A DNA stretch of 64,000 nucleotides. It comes from Gamarada debralockiae (lineage: Eukaryota > Ascomycota > Leotiomycetes > Helotiales > Hyphodiscaceae). Positions 1 to 10,726 of this stretch are shown here, piece by piece. Within the stretch, counting starts at the first letter, position 1, and the number at the start of each line of letters is the position of its first letter. A program made the position numbers and the translations under genes. The DNA lies in NCBI GenBank assembly GCA_002803225.1, contig NXFV01000280.1:124001-188000 (forward strand), in the 5' to 3' direction. Under the pieces are notes generated by a model. The model was not told the DNA's origin. It saw only the letters and a program-made list of their open reading frames with translations, and did not search any database.

Positions 1-768
1 GGCATGTACGAGAAGCTGCTTCACACTTGGGGCGACACGCTTTCCCCGCAACAAATATACGAGAAAGTGCGATTCTTTTCGTGGAACTATGCGGTACGTA
101 TGGGGGAAGGGCTGTTTTCCTATTCGGGTGTGTTTTGGGAGCCGACCAGACTTTTATTTCTCTCGATCGGGAACGTTCCCTTTTGAAAACTGTCCCGGGA
201 ACAGGCCTGAGCTCAAGTTCTTCCTAAGGCCGTCTAAAATAAGCAGAAACTAACTCTCCTATTCGCAGATTAACCGTCACAAGATGACGACTGTGACACC
301 AGCGTATCAGTAGGTGTCTCTATTTCTCGGAGTACAATTTCCTACTACGGATGTCTCGCGAGTTTTAAACTCTCTAGACCTGTCTTGGGAGTAGATAACT
401 CATGAGACAGTATCATAACCCCAAATTCTACCTTGTTAGGCAATACTGACTCCGAGATCTTGCAGTATGGAGGCTTATGGCGTCGATGACAACCGATTTG
501 ATATGAGTACGTATCGGGGGAGCACTTTTCTTCCTATTCGGGAGTGTCTCAAGAGGAGTTTCTCTTGAGATATCTGCTCTCGAGACTTGTCTCAGGAGCA
601 ACAACTCTAAATCCCTTCCAGAAGAAGTAGTTGCTAACTCGCCATTTACGGACAGGGCCATTCTTGTATCCTTCTTTTGAATGGGCTTACAGAAAGATCG
701 AGCGCAGTATCAAACAGATGGGCGAGGCAGGTACGAGGGTCGTTGGTGCTAAAGACCAGGATAAGTAA
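1..768 (+). CDS. QNS1: Glutamine-dependent NAD+ synthetase, C-terminal end (partial at window start)
   Basis: This is the 3' end of the enzyme that amidates deamido-NAD to NAD+ (cytosolic last step of NAD synthesis) with glutamine as nitrogen donor. The gene enters from outside the window. I assemble exons 1-93, 269-309, 466-506 and 656-768 (stop TAA 766-768); all junctions are GT-AG and the phases agree (0, 2, 1). The joined protein reads INRHKMTTVTPAYH, then DDNRFDMRPFLYPSFEW, which is the conserved C-terminal block of eukaryotic NAD synthetases. It ends with a lysine-rich tail. The catalytic nitrilase and most of the synthetase domain lie upstream and are not visible. Three introns in the last ~95 codons is dense, and all three are long (149-175 nt); they are annotated separately as introner-like elements. 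Family assignment is from remembered motifs, not a search. Confidence 0.9.
94..268 (+). repeat. Long intron of NAD synthetase, introner-like candidate
   Basis: A 175-nt intron: donor GTACGTAT, branch AACTAAC, acceptor CGCAG. Its first ~45 nt closely match the start of the intron at 507-655: both run GTACGTAT, a G-rich stretch, TTCCTATTCGGG, then GTGT. It contains the perfect palindrome GGGAACGTTCCC and a GTTCCC/GGGAAC stem. Homology to the others beyond the 5' part is weaker. Confidence 0.65.
310..465 (+). repeat. Introner-like intron, copy homologous to the beta-mannosidase intron
   Basis: A 156-nt intron: donor GTAGGTGT, branch ATACTGACTC, acceptor TTGCAG. It aligns from splice site to splice site with the intron at 12094-12245 in an unrelated gene. 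Shared blocks include GATGTCTCGCGAGTTT, TGTCTTGGGAGTAGA, TTGTTAG.CAATA and TGACTCCGAGAT. TGTCTCGCGAGTT pairs with AACTCATGAGACA to form a long stem. Confidence 0.88.
507..655 (+). repeat. Long intron of NAD synthetase, introner-like candidate with two hairpins
   Basis: A 149-nt intron: donor GTACGTAT, branch TTGCTAACTC, acceptor GGACAG. It holds two consecutive hairpins: TCTCAAGAG/CTCTTGAGA, a perfect 9-bp stem, and TGCTCTCGAGAC/GTCTCAGGAGCA, 10 of 12 paired. The series TGTCTC..GAG, ACTTGTCTC..GGAG, AACTC follows the same order as in the introns at 310-465 and 12094-12245, so it looks like a more diverged member of that family. Confidence 0.7.
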
Positions 769-1990
769 TACAGTATTGGATATAATCATGCCCATATACA
801 AGGTGTAGAAGAGTTGATTGTAGAGTTCTGAATATATCTTGCCTTTCTTTCCTTTGGCTTTGCTCTTGCTCATTGTGAGTCGAAACCTGAATTTGGCAAT
901 GCTCAATGCGATCGGATTTAAGTGTTGGTTTCCCCGAGAAATTGTTGATCGTGGAAGAGAGAAAAGCAGAAGAGGAGAGGAGAACTTTCGCAATTACAGT
1001 AGGAAATATTGCAAAAGGAAAATAATGAAGAACGAGGAGAGGCTGAAAAGATTGGCCAATTCACCTAACTACATCTGGCATCGTGATGGAGAAGGACGTC
1101 TTGCGGGTATTGAAGACAAGACTGGGAAACTAAAGGGAGGAGTATTAAATGAGAGCAGTCAATTCACTTACTTAACTACACCTGACAAATTACTCACGTC
1201 TTTTACCGCCTATGCCACTTGGAAACGCAGGCGTGCTCCAAAACTTGCCCAATGTGTGTAAAGCAAACCTCCGGGACTACGTAGAGTCCCTTTAAAACCC
1301 CGTGAAGGTTTTTTAAAGAGAAGAGGGAAACCAATGGGTTATCCCCTGAGAGGGTCTTAGTTTAACCTCACGCAGAGCCCACAGGAGCGGATGCGGAGAT
1401 GAGGTTGAGGATGTTAGGAAGATAATAATAGTTGTGGGGAGAGAGGTAATAACATGACGAGTTTGCTTGGTTTGTTAAAGTAATCTTCGGAATTTATAAA
1501 CCCCCTAATTAATCGAGCCTTATTTGCGACTCAAATTTCCCAATCCGCGACTCCGAGGTTTTGAGACGCAAATTGACACAGATATGATGTTTTTACGAAT
1601 TATGCCATCTACTCGACGAGATTACACTTAATTGAGCTCAAAATTGCTTGCTCAGGTCTTTTCCTGACTTCAAGTTCGGAGCCAACCAAGACAAATATTC
1701 ACAGAAGTGGCACCTTATAGAAGTTCTTACGCTAAGATAAGAAGAATAGCAACAGCAAGTACGCAAAAATAACATTCAGAGAAAAGTTCATACTGTGAAA
1801 TCAATAACTGAAAAACTAATGAAGAGCAATCATTCATATTAATCCTACAACATGTGCCCAACAGTATTCCCGAATGTCTCTGTAATGCTCTCAATCGTCA
1901 AAAAACAATTCGCAGCCTCTATACTCTCCCATTACTTCCTACATAATTTCTCTGCGCCAATCATGACATCATTGACTACTTACCCAGTTT
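769..1990. other. Intergenic stretch, no supported gene
   Basis: I find no convincing coding region. A minus-strand ORF starting at about 873 (MSKSKAKGKKG, then one hydrophobic segment) runs into the antisense of the last NAD-synthetase exon, and I regard it as a shadow. The sequence becomes AT-rich after 1400. It should contain the 3' UTR of the NAD synthetase. Confidence 0.5.
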
Positions 1991-1993
1991 ACT

Positions 1994-2731
1994 TTAGAGA
2001 TTGAGTAATTTTCGATAAAGCTCGGCACCCAATCGTTCAAACAATTTGAAAGATTGAGCTGCTGCACTTCCTCTCTGCTCAAGGGTTATTTCCACTTGAA
2101 TTCCTGCCCCAAGAGGAGCCTGATCCACCACCACCCGTTCTCCTGCAATACCACCACGTCCCAATCCACCGCCATGTCCTCCACCGTCACGGACTCCACC
2201 ACCACGCGCCAGGAGTGCATTGCAATTTGTGCTCTGGTAGGTTGTGCAGCTTTGGATGCTTGGTTGATGTCTGGGCGGCGACAGGGTGAGAAGCTCGGGG
2301 CGGTGGGATCGAAGGCCGGAAGCCGCTTCTGATCCTGTGCTGTGATGGGCTCGAGGGGGCGGCGGTTTGTTCGATGGTAGGGAAATAATGCGGCCAGTTG
2401 TCATTCGGTGACTGCTCAGCTTCCGCTCTCTGCGCCTCCCCAATCATTCGTTGCTGGTAAAGTGGTGCGGTATCTCGTACTGCTTAATGACGTGTTCGGA
2501 GTACGCGTCCATGAACATCCTAACCATGCCGGGATTCAGTGTTGCGAGGCCCTCGGCGATTTTGCGTGCGAGCACAAAAGCGATCGAGGACATTTGGGGC
2601 AAAGTGAGTCTGGGAAATGTTTGGAGTATCTCCTTTATCGCCATAAGGCGGATCATCTCTTGCTCTTCATGTCTTGGATGGTATCGTTGAACCTGCTTGT
2701 CAATTGCATCGAGGGAGGACCTCTGCATCAA
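1994..2731 (-). pseudogene. Uncharacterised reading frame broken by one in-frame TGA
   Basis: I do not recognise this protein. From 2731 down, 95 codons read as an amphipathic, helical segment (for example QMSSIAFVLARKIAEGL) and end at a TGA at 2444-2446. The same frame then stays open for another 149 codons to 1994: a proline/histidine-rich linker, a glycine-rich patch and a charged end (EITLEQRGSAAAQSFKLFER). Either the TGA is a disabling mutation or an intron removes it; I see no GT near the stop that would do this. An overlapping ORF in another frame (2447-2187, starting MIGEAQRAEAEQ) is an alternative continuation. Upstream exons may lie at 3300-3950. No function is assigned. Confidence 0.35.
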
Positions 2732-3199
2732 GGGTCTCGAAAATCAGGAAACTTTAGAGATCTATGAGTTTGTATGTCTCGAACCGGGCGGCGTCCTCTT
2801 CATCGGGCTCGTGCTACAAATCGTCGGATTAGAACACATGCTAAACGGTAAAGAGGTGGACAGCTTACACCCCGAAGTCCAGGATCCGGCAAGAGCCGTC
2901 TATCATTGAACAATGGGTCGCTTAGCTTGTATGGCTTTTATGGCACCAGAGCAAGTAGAGGATTATCGGAGTGGCTGGTTGGGTGCCTTGATCGCAGGCC
3001 TTCGAAACTACACGGAAACAGTTAGCAATAGGATTTTGGATCGTTAGAAGGAGGCCGGTTATTGAAATCGGGGCTCGAGAAGTAGCAGCTTACAGTCGTG
3101 AGAGGCATAGTGGGTACCTGTTCTTCGTTTTGTATTGGAGACTATTAAAGGTTGAGTTAGATAGGGGTACTGATATTGGAAAAGTTAAGGATGGCGTAC

Positions 3200-3950
3200 G
3201 AGGGTGGCCATTCCATCTGACCAATCCACCAAAATCTTTGCGACTAACTCTCTGTGCATAGCCGATTGTGATTTTAGTACCTCGAGAATATCAAGCGTAT
3301 TTTCCTTCTATCTGGCCATAGGTTTGGTGTTTGTAGAAGGGTGGAGGATGCAGCTGATAGGGCCCATGTTAGCCTTCGACACTTTGAGAAGCGGTCGTCG
3401 AATTTCCACTTTTACTTACAGAAAACCAATTTAGTGCTTATCCGGATACCTGCTCTTCGACTGATTTCTTGTCCCCAGAAGCTTGTCGGTTAGGAAGGTT
3501 CGACCTTCTGTGCCAAAGAACGCTCCCTCAATGCCCAAGTCTGCATGCCATCCGTTTCGCTTGATGTATGAGTGTAATGACGCTTAAATCCCCACGCATC
3601 ACACCATCTACCAAGTTACGGTGGTTCTGTCATGGTATTCTCGTGGCCCGCAGGTTTTGGAGTCTCGTGATGGCGTTCCGTGTCACTCTGAGCCGCGTCC
3701 TTCTCATCACTGTGGAATTTGTCGCCGGTCGAGGAAACATCTTGGCCGTCGCAGGGCTTCAGCTTCTTGCTGGGATCCTCGTCGGACGTCGTTTCAGGGA
3801 TGAAATTATCGCAATCAACAAGATGTAAGAATTATGGCGAGTCGAGCTCGTGTTGTTGTGTTCTTCAACTGTAGCCGTTGCGCTTGTCGTTGTTGACTTT
3901 GAAACGGTTGTGGGAATCGCTAGAACGCGGCCTCGGAGGAAATTCACTGT
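3200..3950 (-). other. Possible upstream exons of the minus-strand gene, unresolved
   Basis: On the minus strand there is a hydrophilic, coding-looking stretch at about 3800-3620 (DEDPSKKLKPCDG, then HHETPKPAGHENTMTEPP). There is also a canonical 66-nt intron at 3419-3354 (donor GTAAGTAA, branch GGCTAAC, acceptor ATCAG). A phase-compatible join from MTEPP to FWGQEISRRAGIR, then through the 66-nt intron to SASSTLLQTPNLWPD, is possible. I cannot fix a start codon or link it firmly to 2731, so this is a hint of a multi-exon or decaying gene. Confidence 0.3.
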
Positions 3951-4841
3951 GAAGCAAAAATTGGATTCATGAAGATAATCGTTACGGCTGTACCGAGGAA
4001 GCGCCCTCGAACAAAATCAAAACGCCTGCCACACTCCAGCACTCAACCTCAGGAACAAATGATCAAAATAATATAAGCCATAAGGTTAATTCTTTGAGAA
4101 TAGTCCCACGTATTGAAATATGGAAATGTAAAGGTAAAATTATTCAATCTTGCTGTGTCCTGGCCAACCAATACAACACAAGTCAGAGCCCCTATTCACC
4201 GCACTCGCTTAGCCAAGCGTGGGGGAGACGTTCAGAAAATGTCCCCCAAAAGACCAAAAAAATAAGATTAATAAAAAGATACAAACTCCAGCAGTTGAAC
4301 ATTTAGGAACGACTGGCCATCATACACTTGCTCTCGAATCCCCTTCAAAAAAGCACGTGAATTTGTTGAAAAAGAGGGCAAAAAAGGAAGAAGCGGCTTC
4401 CTTGGCAGTCCTTGGATCTGCAAAAGGAACTGCAGATAATATTCTTGAGAGGAATCCAGTTGTCCGGTCCGGAACCTGGGGAGATAATAATAAAATTTTA
4501 ATAATGTCGAAGCTTGAATAACAATACTGTTTGCTTCGTTCGGTGAAGGCCTTTTCTTAAAGTTGAAATATAAACCCATAAATGAAACGAGCCTTGCGGT
4601 GGCATTTGCCGGCGTAAACACTATGCAAATTGCTTAATGACATCGCGATTACATTTAACATCATCAACATCCTTTCAATACATTGCAAAAACTATCAGAC
4701 TTCAAATGCTGGCAGTGTAGGCAATTATCCAACTAGTGCAGCATTTCTGGTTTGAAGAAGCACTCAGGAGCTTCCGCGACTACCAACATCAACACAACTT
4801 CGCAACTTACGAACCTCAGGGAAAACGAATTCAATTCTTAA
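3951..4841. other. Intergenic stretch, no supported gene
   Basis: About 0.9 kb, AT-rich around 4060-4700. The ORFs on both strands have no recognisable motifs. It lies downstream of the 2-hydroxyacid dehydrogenase gene and probably holds its 3' UTR. Confidence 0.5.
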
Positions 4842-5945
4842 CTAAGCCAATACATTCAAAAGCGGCTCTCCCTTATGCCATTTCTCAATAATCTCCACCT
4901 GCTCATCATACCAATTATTCATGGTTTCCTCCTCCACGTATCCCATATGGGGGCTCAGCAAGACATGAGACCTGCCCTCCGTCCCCCACTTCGAGTCCCT
5001 CCACTGGCTATCCTTAGGCAACGGCTCCAAATTAAACACGTCGATCGCCGCGCCTCGAATCCTGCCCTCCTTCAGAACAGCCAACAAAGAATCCTCGTCA
5101 ACCAGCGGTCCGCGAGATGTGTTGATGAACAAAGCGCTCTTCTTCATTAAAGCAAGCTCCTTCGCACCCACAATGCCCCTCGATCGATCCGAAAGAACAT
5201 AATGCACGCTCACGACATCCGCTTCTTTGAACAAATCCTCCTTCCCCACGACTCTGAACGTTTTCTCCCCATCCGTCTCGACTGGGAGTCCAGCCTCCTT
5301 GGCCTTCAGATCGGCAGTCTCCTGCGTCAAGCTCGTGCTCCAAGCCATAATTCGCATCCCAAATACCAAATACATAATCTTCGCGACATTCACACCTAAT
5401 CTCCCGAGCCCAAGGGTTCCAAAAGTCTTGCCGCTCAGCCCCATCGTGAGCTCCGTCTGCCAGCCCCCTTCCTTAACTATCTTGTCATCGGAAGCAATGT
5501 TCCGAGCAATACCCAAGATCAAAGCAACTGCATGCTGAGTGGTACTATCTGGGCCCCTCTTCGCCTTGGACGAAGTTAGGGTATCAGTCCTGCCTTTGCC
5601 AGGAGCACCGGTCACGTGGATGTTGTGCTTCTTCGCGGCTTCTAGATCGATGGACAAGTTCCTGCCTCCAGTTGAGAGCAGGAGTTTGAGATTGGGGAGT
5701 TTCTCAATGAGCGCTGCGGGGAAGGGGGTGCGTTCGCGCATGGCAGAGATGATGGTGAATGGCTTAAGGCGCTCTACGAGCTCTTGCTTGACATTTTCTG
5801 AAGTCGATGGGTGATTGTATGGGAGAAGAGTGTCACGGAAGACTGTGATATCGAAAGCTGGCTTGAGTTGCTCGAAGTGAGGAGCTGCTATATCTTGGTA
5901 GTCATCAAGGACGGCCACCTTGATCGGACGAGGAATAGGAGGCAT
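4842..5945 (-). CDS. D-isomer-specific 2-hydroxyacid dehydrogenase family protein
   Basis: An NAD(P)-dependent oxidoreductase of the D-2-hydroxyacid dehydrogenase superfamily (interconverts 2-oxo and D-2-hydroxy acids); the substrate cannot be read from sequence. I start at MPPIPRPIKVAVLDDYQD (367 aa). Motifs in order are a cofactor-binding GLGRLGVNVA (FGTLGLGRLG), catalytic Arg in NTSRGPLVDEDSLL, Glu in AAIDVFNLEPLP, and His in LLSPHMGYVEEE, so the Arg-Glu-His set is intact. The frame stays open upstream to 6071 and could add a basic N-terminus. However, the stretch about 6036-5990 looks like a small 5' intron (GTTAAGG to ATACAG), so I prefer the internal Met. It is divergently arranged with L-arabinitol dehydrogenase, sharing about 740 bp of upstream DNA. 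Confidence 0.87.
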   Translation of the reverse strand: MPPIPRPIKVAVLDDYQDIAAPHFEQLKPAFDITVFRDTLLPYNHPSTSENVKQELVERLKPFTIISAMRERTPFPAALIEKLPNLKLLLSTGGRNLSIDLEAAKKHNIHVTGAPGKGRTDTLTSSKAKRGPDSTTQHAVALILGIARNIASDDKIVKEGGWQTELTMGLSGKTFGTLGLGRLGVNVAKIMYLVFGMRIMAWSTSLTQETADLKAKEAGLPVETDGEKTFRVVGKEDLFKEADVVSVHYVLSDRSRGIVGAKELALMKKSALFINTSRGPLVDEDSLLAVLKEGRIRGAAIDVFNLEPLPKDSQWRDSKWGTEGRSHVLLSPHMGYVEEETMNNWYDEQVEIIEKWHKGEPLLNVLA

Positions 5946-6684
5946 GGTGCTTGTGCTGAGATTCCTCGGCTTGCTGTTCAATTGAGATCTGTATGAATAT
6001 GTAAGTGCAATCTGAAGATTGATAATCCTTAACCTGTTAATAGTTTTTATGTTATGGAGACAGTTGCTCATGGCAATGTCTTTGTCTGTGGTGGAAGTGA
6101 AGTGTGCTGACGACTGCCCCTCACTCGACGTTGGTGAAGCGGGGCGAGATCGGAGCAGAGCCTCATGACGGAGTCATCAGTCCGCAACGCTTTCTTACAA
6201 ACCACGAAATCCAGTGTGGATTGGAGAGACGAATTCAAATAAAAATACATTTCCAATCACGTGTAATTAGAAAAGACTGAGCTCCGGTGGGGGGCGTAGT
6301 TTGTGAAAGCCGTATATCAAGCCAAAGGTGGTGATTGGTGCGCATGGAAGCTCCACCCAGAGGTCGTGGATACAACCTGCTGTCGGCTTGAATGACCCCG
6401 ACGTTTGACTTGCCCCGCCACCGAGTCTCCAGGATAGATCTAAGATGTATACTCGAGCGTCGCATCCTGCGGAACACAGCTCGGTGTACCTCCCTTGGAT
6501 AGATCTCATTCGTGGAGGGACAGCTGTTTTCTTTTTCTTCATGAAGCATTCTGGGCCCGGATAATTCATCCACCTTGTGTATCGATCCGAGGTTTGAAGG
6601 TCAGTTGACAAGAACCCCAATCTCATTCTGAAAGCTATTTAACCATCGAGAAAGAAGCTGATAAGAACGTTCATCACAGCAAAC
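5946..6684. promoter_or_regulatory. Shared upstream region of two divergent dehydrogenase genes
   Basis: Intergenic DNA between the minus-strand 2-hydroxyacid dehydrogenase and plus-strand L-arabinitol dehydrogenase. It has matches to the CreA consensus SYGGRG (GTGGGG near 6287 and GTGGAG near 6513) and a TATTTAA box at about 6635, 50 bp upstream of the ATG at 6685. Carbon catabolite control of L-arabinose catabolism is known in fungi; its action here is inference. Confidence 0.4.
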
Positions 6685-7849
6685 ATGAGTCCCTCAGCAA
6701 CAGAAGTTTTCATGGAGCGCCCTTCGAAGGCGAACATCGGAGTTTATACGAACCCAGACCATAAGTTATGGGTGGCATCGGCCGAACCATCGTTGGAAAG
6801 TGTTGAGAAGGGGGATAGCTTGAAGCCGGGCGAGGTAACAGTCGGAATCAAGAGCACCGGAATCTGCGGGTAGGACAAGAGAACAGCCGATGAGAAACTC
6901 TACTAACAATGCCTTCAGATCCGACGTTCACTTCTGGCATGCTGGCTGTATTGGTCCTATGATTGTCAGAGATACACACATCCTCGGACACGAATCTGCG
7001 GGAGTTGTCTTGGCTGTACACCCTTCTGTGGGGAATCTCAAGGTCGGAGATCGCGTAGCCATCGAACCCAACATCATCTGCAATGAATGCGAGCCATGCC
7101 TCACCGGAAGATACAACGGCTGCGAGAAAGTCCAATTTCTCTCCACTCCTCCTGTTCCTGGCCTCCTCCGAAGATATGTGAACCATCCAGCGATTTGGTG
7201 CCATAAGATTGGGGATATGTCTTTCGAGAATGGAGCATGCTTGGAACCTCTAAGCGTCTCTCTAGCATGTATGCAGAGGTCTGGCGTCAAACTGGGAGAT
7301 CCAGTCCTCATCTGCGGTGCTGGGCCAATTGGTCTCATCACTCTGCTGTGCTGCCGCGCTGCTGGAGCGTGCCCAATTGTGATCACCGATATCGATGAAG
7401 GAAGGTTGGCATTTGCAAAGGATCTTGTTCCATCAGTCATCACACACAAGGTCGAAAGAATGACCGCAGAAGAGTCCGCCGAAGCCATTGTAGCTGCATT
7501 CGGAGGCATTGAGCCCGCTGTCGCTCTCGAGTGTACCGGAGTCGAGAGCAGTGTATCGTCTGCGATATGGGCTGTCAAATTCGGAGGCAAGGTATTCGTG
7601 ATTGGTGTCGGAAAGAACGAGATGAACATTCCCTTCATGAGGTTGAGTGTTCGCGAGATCGACCTACAATTTCAGTACAGATACTGCAATACCTGGCCAC
7701 GAGCTATTCGACTCGTTCAAGCAGGCATCATCGACATGAAGAAACTTGTCACTCACCGGTACCATCTCGAGGATGCTGTGAAGGCTTTCGAAACAGCGGC
7801 AAATCCGAAGACTGGAGCGATCAAGGTGCAGATAAAGAGTGAGGATTGA
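6685..7849 (+). CDS. lad1: L-arabinitol 4-dehydrogenase
   Basis: A zinc-dependent medium-chain dehydrogenase that oxidises L-arabinitol to L-xylulose with NAD+ in the fungal L-arabinose pathway. Exons are 6685-6869 and 6919-7849. The 49-nt intron has branch TACTAAC and splits a glycine codon in the GHIC-type motif [15 protein letters not shown]. The product is 371 aa, close to the ~363 aa of known enzymes. Visible features are the catalytic zinc ligand Cys in [17 protein letters not shown] (His-Glu), and the structural zinc loop [16 protein letters not shown]. The Rossmann motif is [12 protein letters not shown], followed by the NAD-binding acidic [13 protein letters not shown]. The strings VEFSSV-like ECTGVESSV and [14 protein letters not shown] are diagnostic of LAD rather than xylitol dehydrogenase, by memory of the Neurospora enzyme. 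Confidence 0.95.
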
Positions 7850-8160
7850 GCATTTGCACATTTAGGAGGCGTTCAGTGTTGTGTAAATAGTATACATCCT
7901 CTTAGAACAATTGCAAATGCAGTGAGCTCATGCGAAATAATAAATTTGATATTGCGTATGACTCGTGAAAGAAGGAGAAGGGGAAGCTCGGGAAGCTAAT
8001 CCTGGAAAAGCTAGCCGATTGAAGCATCCAAATCTTCCCGGTGGCCGGCGAAAAAAGACAATCTCGCACGATTACATCCCAACGACCAATTCCTCTCCCA
8101 CCAACGTCTGAGCATCGAGAGTCATTCCCTTCGGTCCTTCTCGTGCGCATAGATTTCAAC
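7850..8160. other. Short intergenic gap
   Basis: It contains the lad1 3' UTR (AATAATAAATTT near 7936 may serve as a polyadenylation element) and the 5' leader of the ATP synthase subunit g gene. Nothing else was seen. Confidence 0.5.
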
Positions 8161-8921
8161 ATGTCGTTGGCCCTCTCCCGCAGTGTGCTGCGGCAATCGA
8201 CCAAGCTCCTGGGGCGATCAGCCCGCAGATTCGAATCGACGACAGCTAAAGCCACCGAAGCTGCGAAGGACACCGCCTCGAAAGCATCACAGACCTCTGC
8301 GGATTACAAGTCGAAAGCCGCAGAAGGTCTATCGCGAGTCTCTTCTGCTGCTGGACCGGCGATCAGCGGTGCTGTCAAGGGCCTCGGAAATTCACTCGGA
8401 AAGATTGGTGGCAGGACTGGGCAATTGATTGCTTTCATTGAGCGTGAGTGGCATCTCGAGGCTATCAATTAGGGTGGTATTGTGAAATATTGGGTCTCAA
8501 TGGCTGATTCTGAGACTACAGGACAAATTCCACCAACTATCTATTATGCGCGAGTCGGATTGGAGCTTGGAAAGCTCGTTTTTCAAGGACAGAAGATGGC
8601 TCCTCCGTAAGTTGAATCTTATGAACGTCTACCTTCGAAGTCGATAGCTAATTCGGAGTTTGTAGACCAATGTCAACCTTTCAATCATACTTCCAAAGAC
8701 TCGTCAAGAGCGTACGAAACCCCGGCGCGCTCTTCAACCAAGCACAACAATCAACCCCATCACCTACCAGCATGCTCCAACAATTCCGAAACATCAACAC
8801 TCAACAAATAGTAGCTGGAGGTATTATTGCGGCCGAGTGTTTGGGTTTCTTCACCGTTGGCGAGATAATTGGCAGATTCAAGCTTGTTGGATATCGGGGC
8901 GACACTGGTGCTCACCACTGA
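8161..8921 (+). CDS. ATP20: Mitochondrial F1Fo-ATP synthase subunit g
   Basis: Small membrane subunit of the Fo sector, needed for ATP synthase dimers and crista shape. Exons are 8161-8443, 8522-8606 and 8666-8921, giving 207 aa with consistent phases. The N-terminus (MSLALSRSVLRQSTKLLGRS) is rich in Ser/Arg and fits a mitochondrial presequence. It is followed by an Ala/Lys-rich linker and the subunit g core: QIPPTIYYARVGLELGKLVF, FQSYFQRLVKSVRNPGALF, and the C-terminal membrane helix IVAGGIIAAECLGFFTVGEIIGR, which carries the GxxxG-like small residues associated with dimerisation. Introns are short (78 and 59 nt), unlike the long ones in neighbouring beta-mannosidase. Confidence 0.9.
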
Positions 8922-10726
8922 GTGCAGAAGGGGGGATAATACGAAGGTGCGAGCGATGAAATACCGGATGGAGAACCGGGGAGGGAGCGGGAAGCAAGAT
9001 GGGCAGGGCGTCAATGAACTTGGATCCGTGGCACGAAAGTTGCGGGTGGCAGGGGATGTACGACGTGGTATTTGCACATATCCTGCAACACTTTTCTTTG
9101 TATCTCTGTACATCACAAAACTGCGGCATAATGGTGGATTACAACTGTTCTGCTTATAGAGGCTTTCTTCATCTAGTCATGGTCTTCCTTCGTTCTGCGT
9201 GCATGTCTCCAAGTATGGCAATTGCGTGGGCCAATATGCTCCTTCTCTACATTGCAGGTGTGTAGGTGATCTCCGATTTTGCTGAATCTACACGAGGATA
9301 GCATTCAAACCCTCAAGGGCGAGAAGTACCTGTTTCTGTTCGATCATCATCACGGTAAGACGCCAACTTTAAGACAAAGCGCTTGGACATCCTGACAGCC
9401 TTTCTTAAACACCGACCACAATCTCCACGCTATAAGATATGTTGCATTTATTGCCCGGTCGGTAATTTGGGGGTTTCGGTGTTGGAAATGGAGAAGCTTT
9501 GGTGGAATGGGACCTAGGTGGCTGGAGCTGTGATCATCCAGCAACGCATCCAGGCCAACGACCTGGACTGGAATCTAGAGTACTGCGACTTCACCGTCCT
9601 TCGAGAACAAGCCTTGCGAGCAATCACACAATGGAGTCCAACCAATCTGCCCATATTCACCCAATTTTCCGAATGGCTGGACTTGGGGTTGGCGTGAGAC
9701 GTGGAATGGCTATTGGGACCTGCCTCTACTTCTATTCCCTTCTTCTAACCCGATTTTCGTTGTGGATGAATTTATCGTCATTACAACCATTATCGCCGTC
9801 GAGGAACAACGAACGTTTCCTTGGGTCAGATCTTGTGTGCCTTTGAGCTTCGGAGCTGAAGGTTTCCACGTTATTGGAGTAGCCATTGTAGGTATCTCAA
9901 GGATTTGCTATATGACAGCAAAATGCCAAGGCGGTGCTTTGTTTTTTTTGGGGGGGGGGGGGGAATTGGTTCTCCGAAGTACGTGACGTTCTCGTGATTG
10001 TGGGGTTTCGTGCGGTAAGTTGAAGCTCTGATGTGGGCAGCCAAATGAAAGGCATCATCGGCTTCTCATTGTGGGATGGCGAAAACGCACTCTTCATGCG
10101 AAGTCTCATATCTGTTAAAGGCTGGAAACTGTTTCAACTCTTTTACCAGGGTGTTTGTGATCAGAAAAAATATATCACATGATATACACGAGATTTCCGT
10201 TTCCTCAATCCTGTACTCTTCTTCTTCTCCTTGCTGCAAAAACACAGAGACGCAAAAGATTTACTATCACCAAATTCAGGAACTGAACATAAACCAGAAA
10301 AGTTTTTAACACCTAACCCGCGAGCTATGCCCCCTCAACTCTCGGAGGACGTACTGCGATGTTCTAGCCAATTTCAGCACAGATCGTCTCCCAAATCAAC
10401 CTTTCGTCACGATGCTTCCAAAGCCGCATTTCCCCTCATCTGCCCCTCTCTGCCCCTTTCACTCAAATATTAATCCGGCAACAAAGTTACTGTAACGTTC
10501 CATACGCTCTTTTATATCCCCGTTAGCAGACTGGAAAGCACAGTGATGTGACCTCATGAGGAAAGACTCCAGCATGGTGGATACGGCAGAAGATTGTCAC
10601 GACTGACATAATTTGTCAAAGTCTAAAGCAGAGCAGCAACAGAGATATATATCCGTAGATCCCGTAATGATGGAGGTGTTCCTCCAAGATCCTCTCTTCA
10701 ATTCGACTTCGACTGTCGGCGCTGCG
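8922..10726. other. Intergenic stretch with a T8-G14 homopolymer tract
   Basis: 1.8 kb without a supportable gene. ORFs on both strands lack motifs. A run of about 8 T followed by about 14 G lies at about 9941-9962. The DNA before 10727 is the presumed promoter of the beta-mannosidase gene. Confidence 0.5.

Noticed and set aside
646..993. Minus ORF with a possible small membrane protein (MSKSKAKGKKG start)
   Set aside because: It overlaps the antisense of the conserved last NAD-synthetase exon and has no recognised family.
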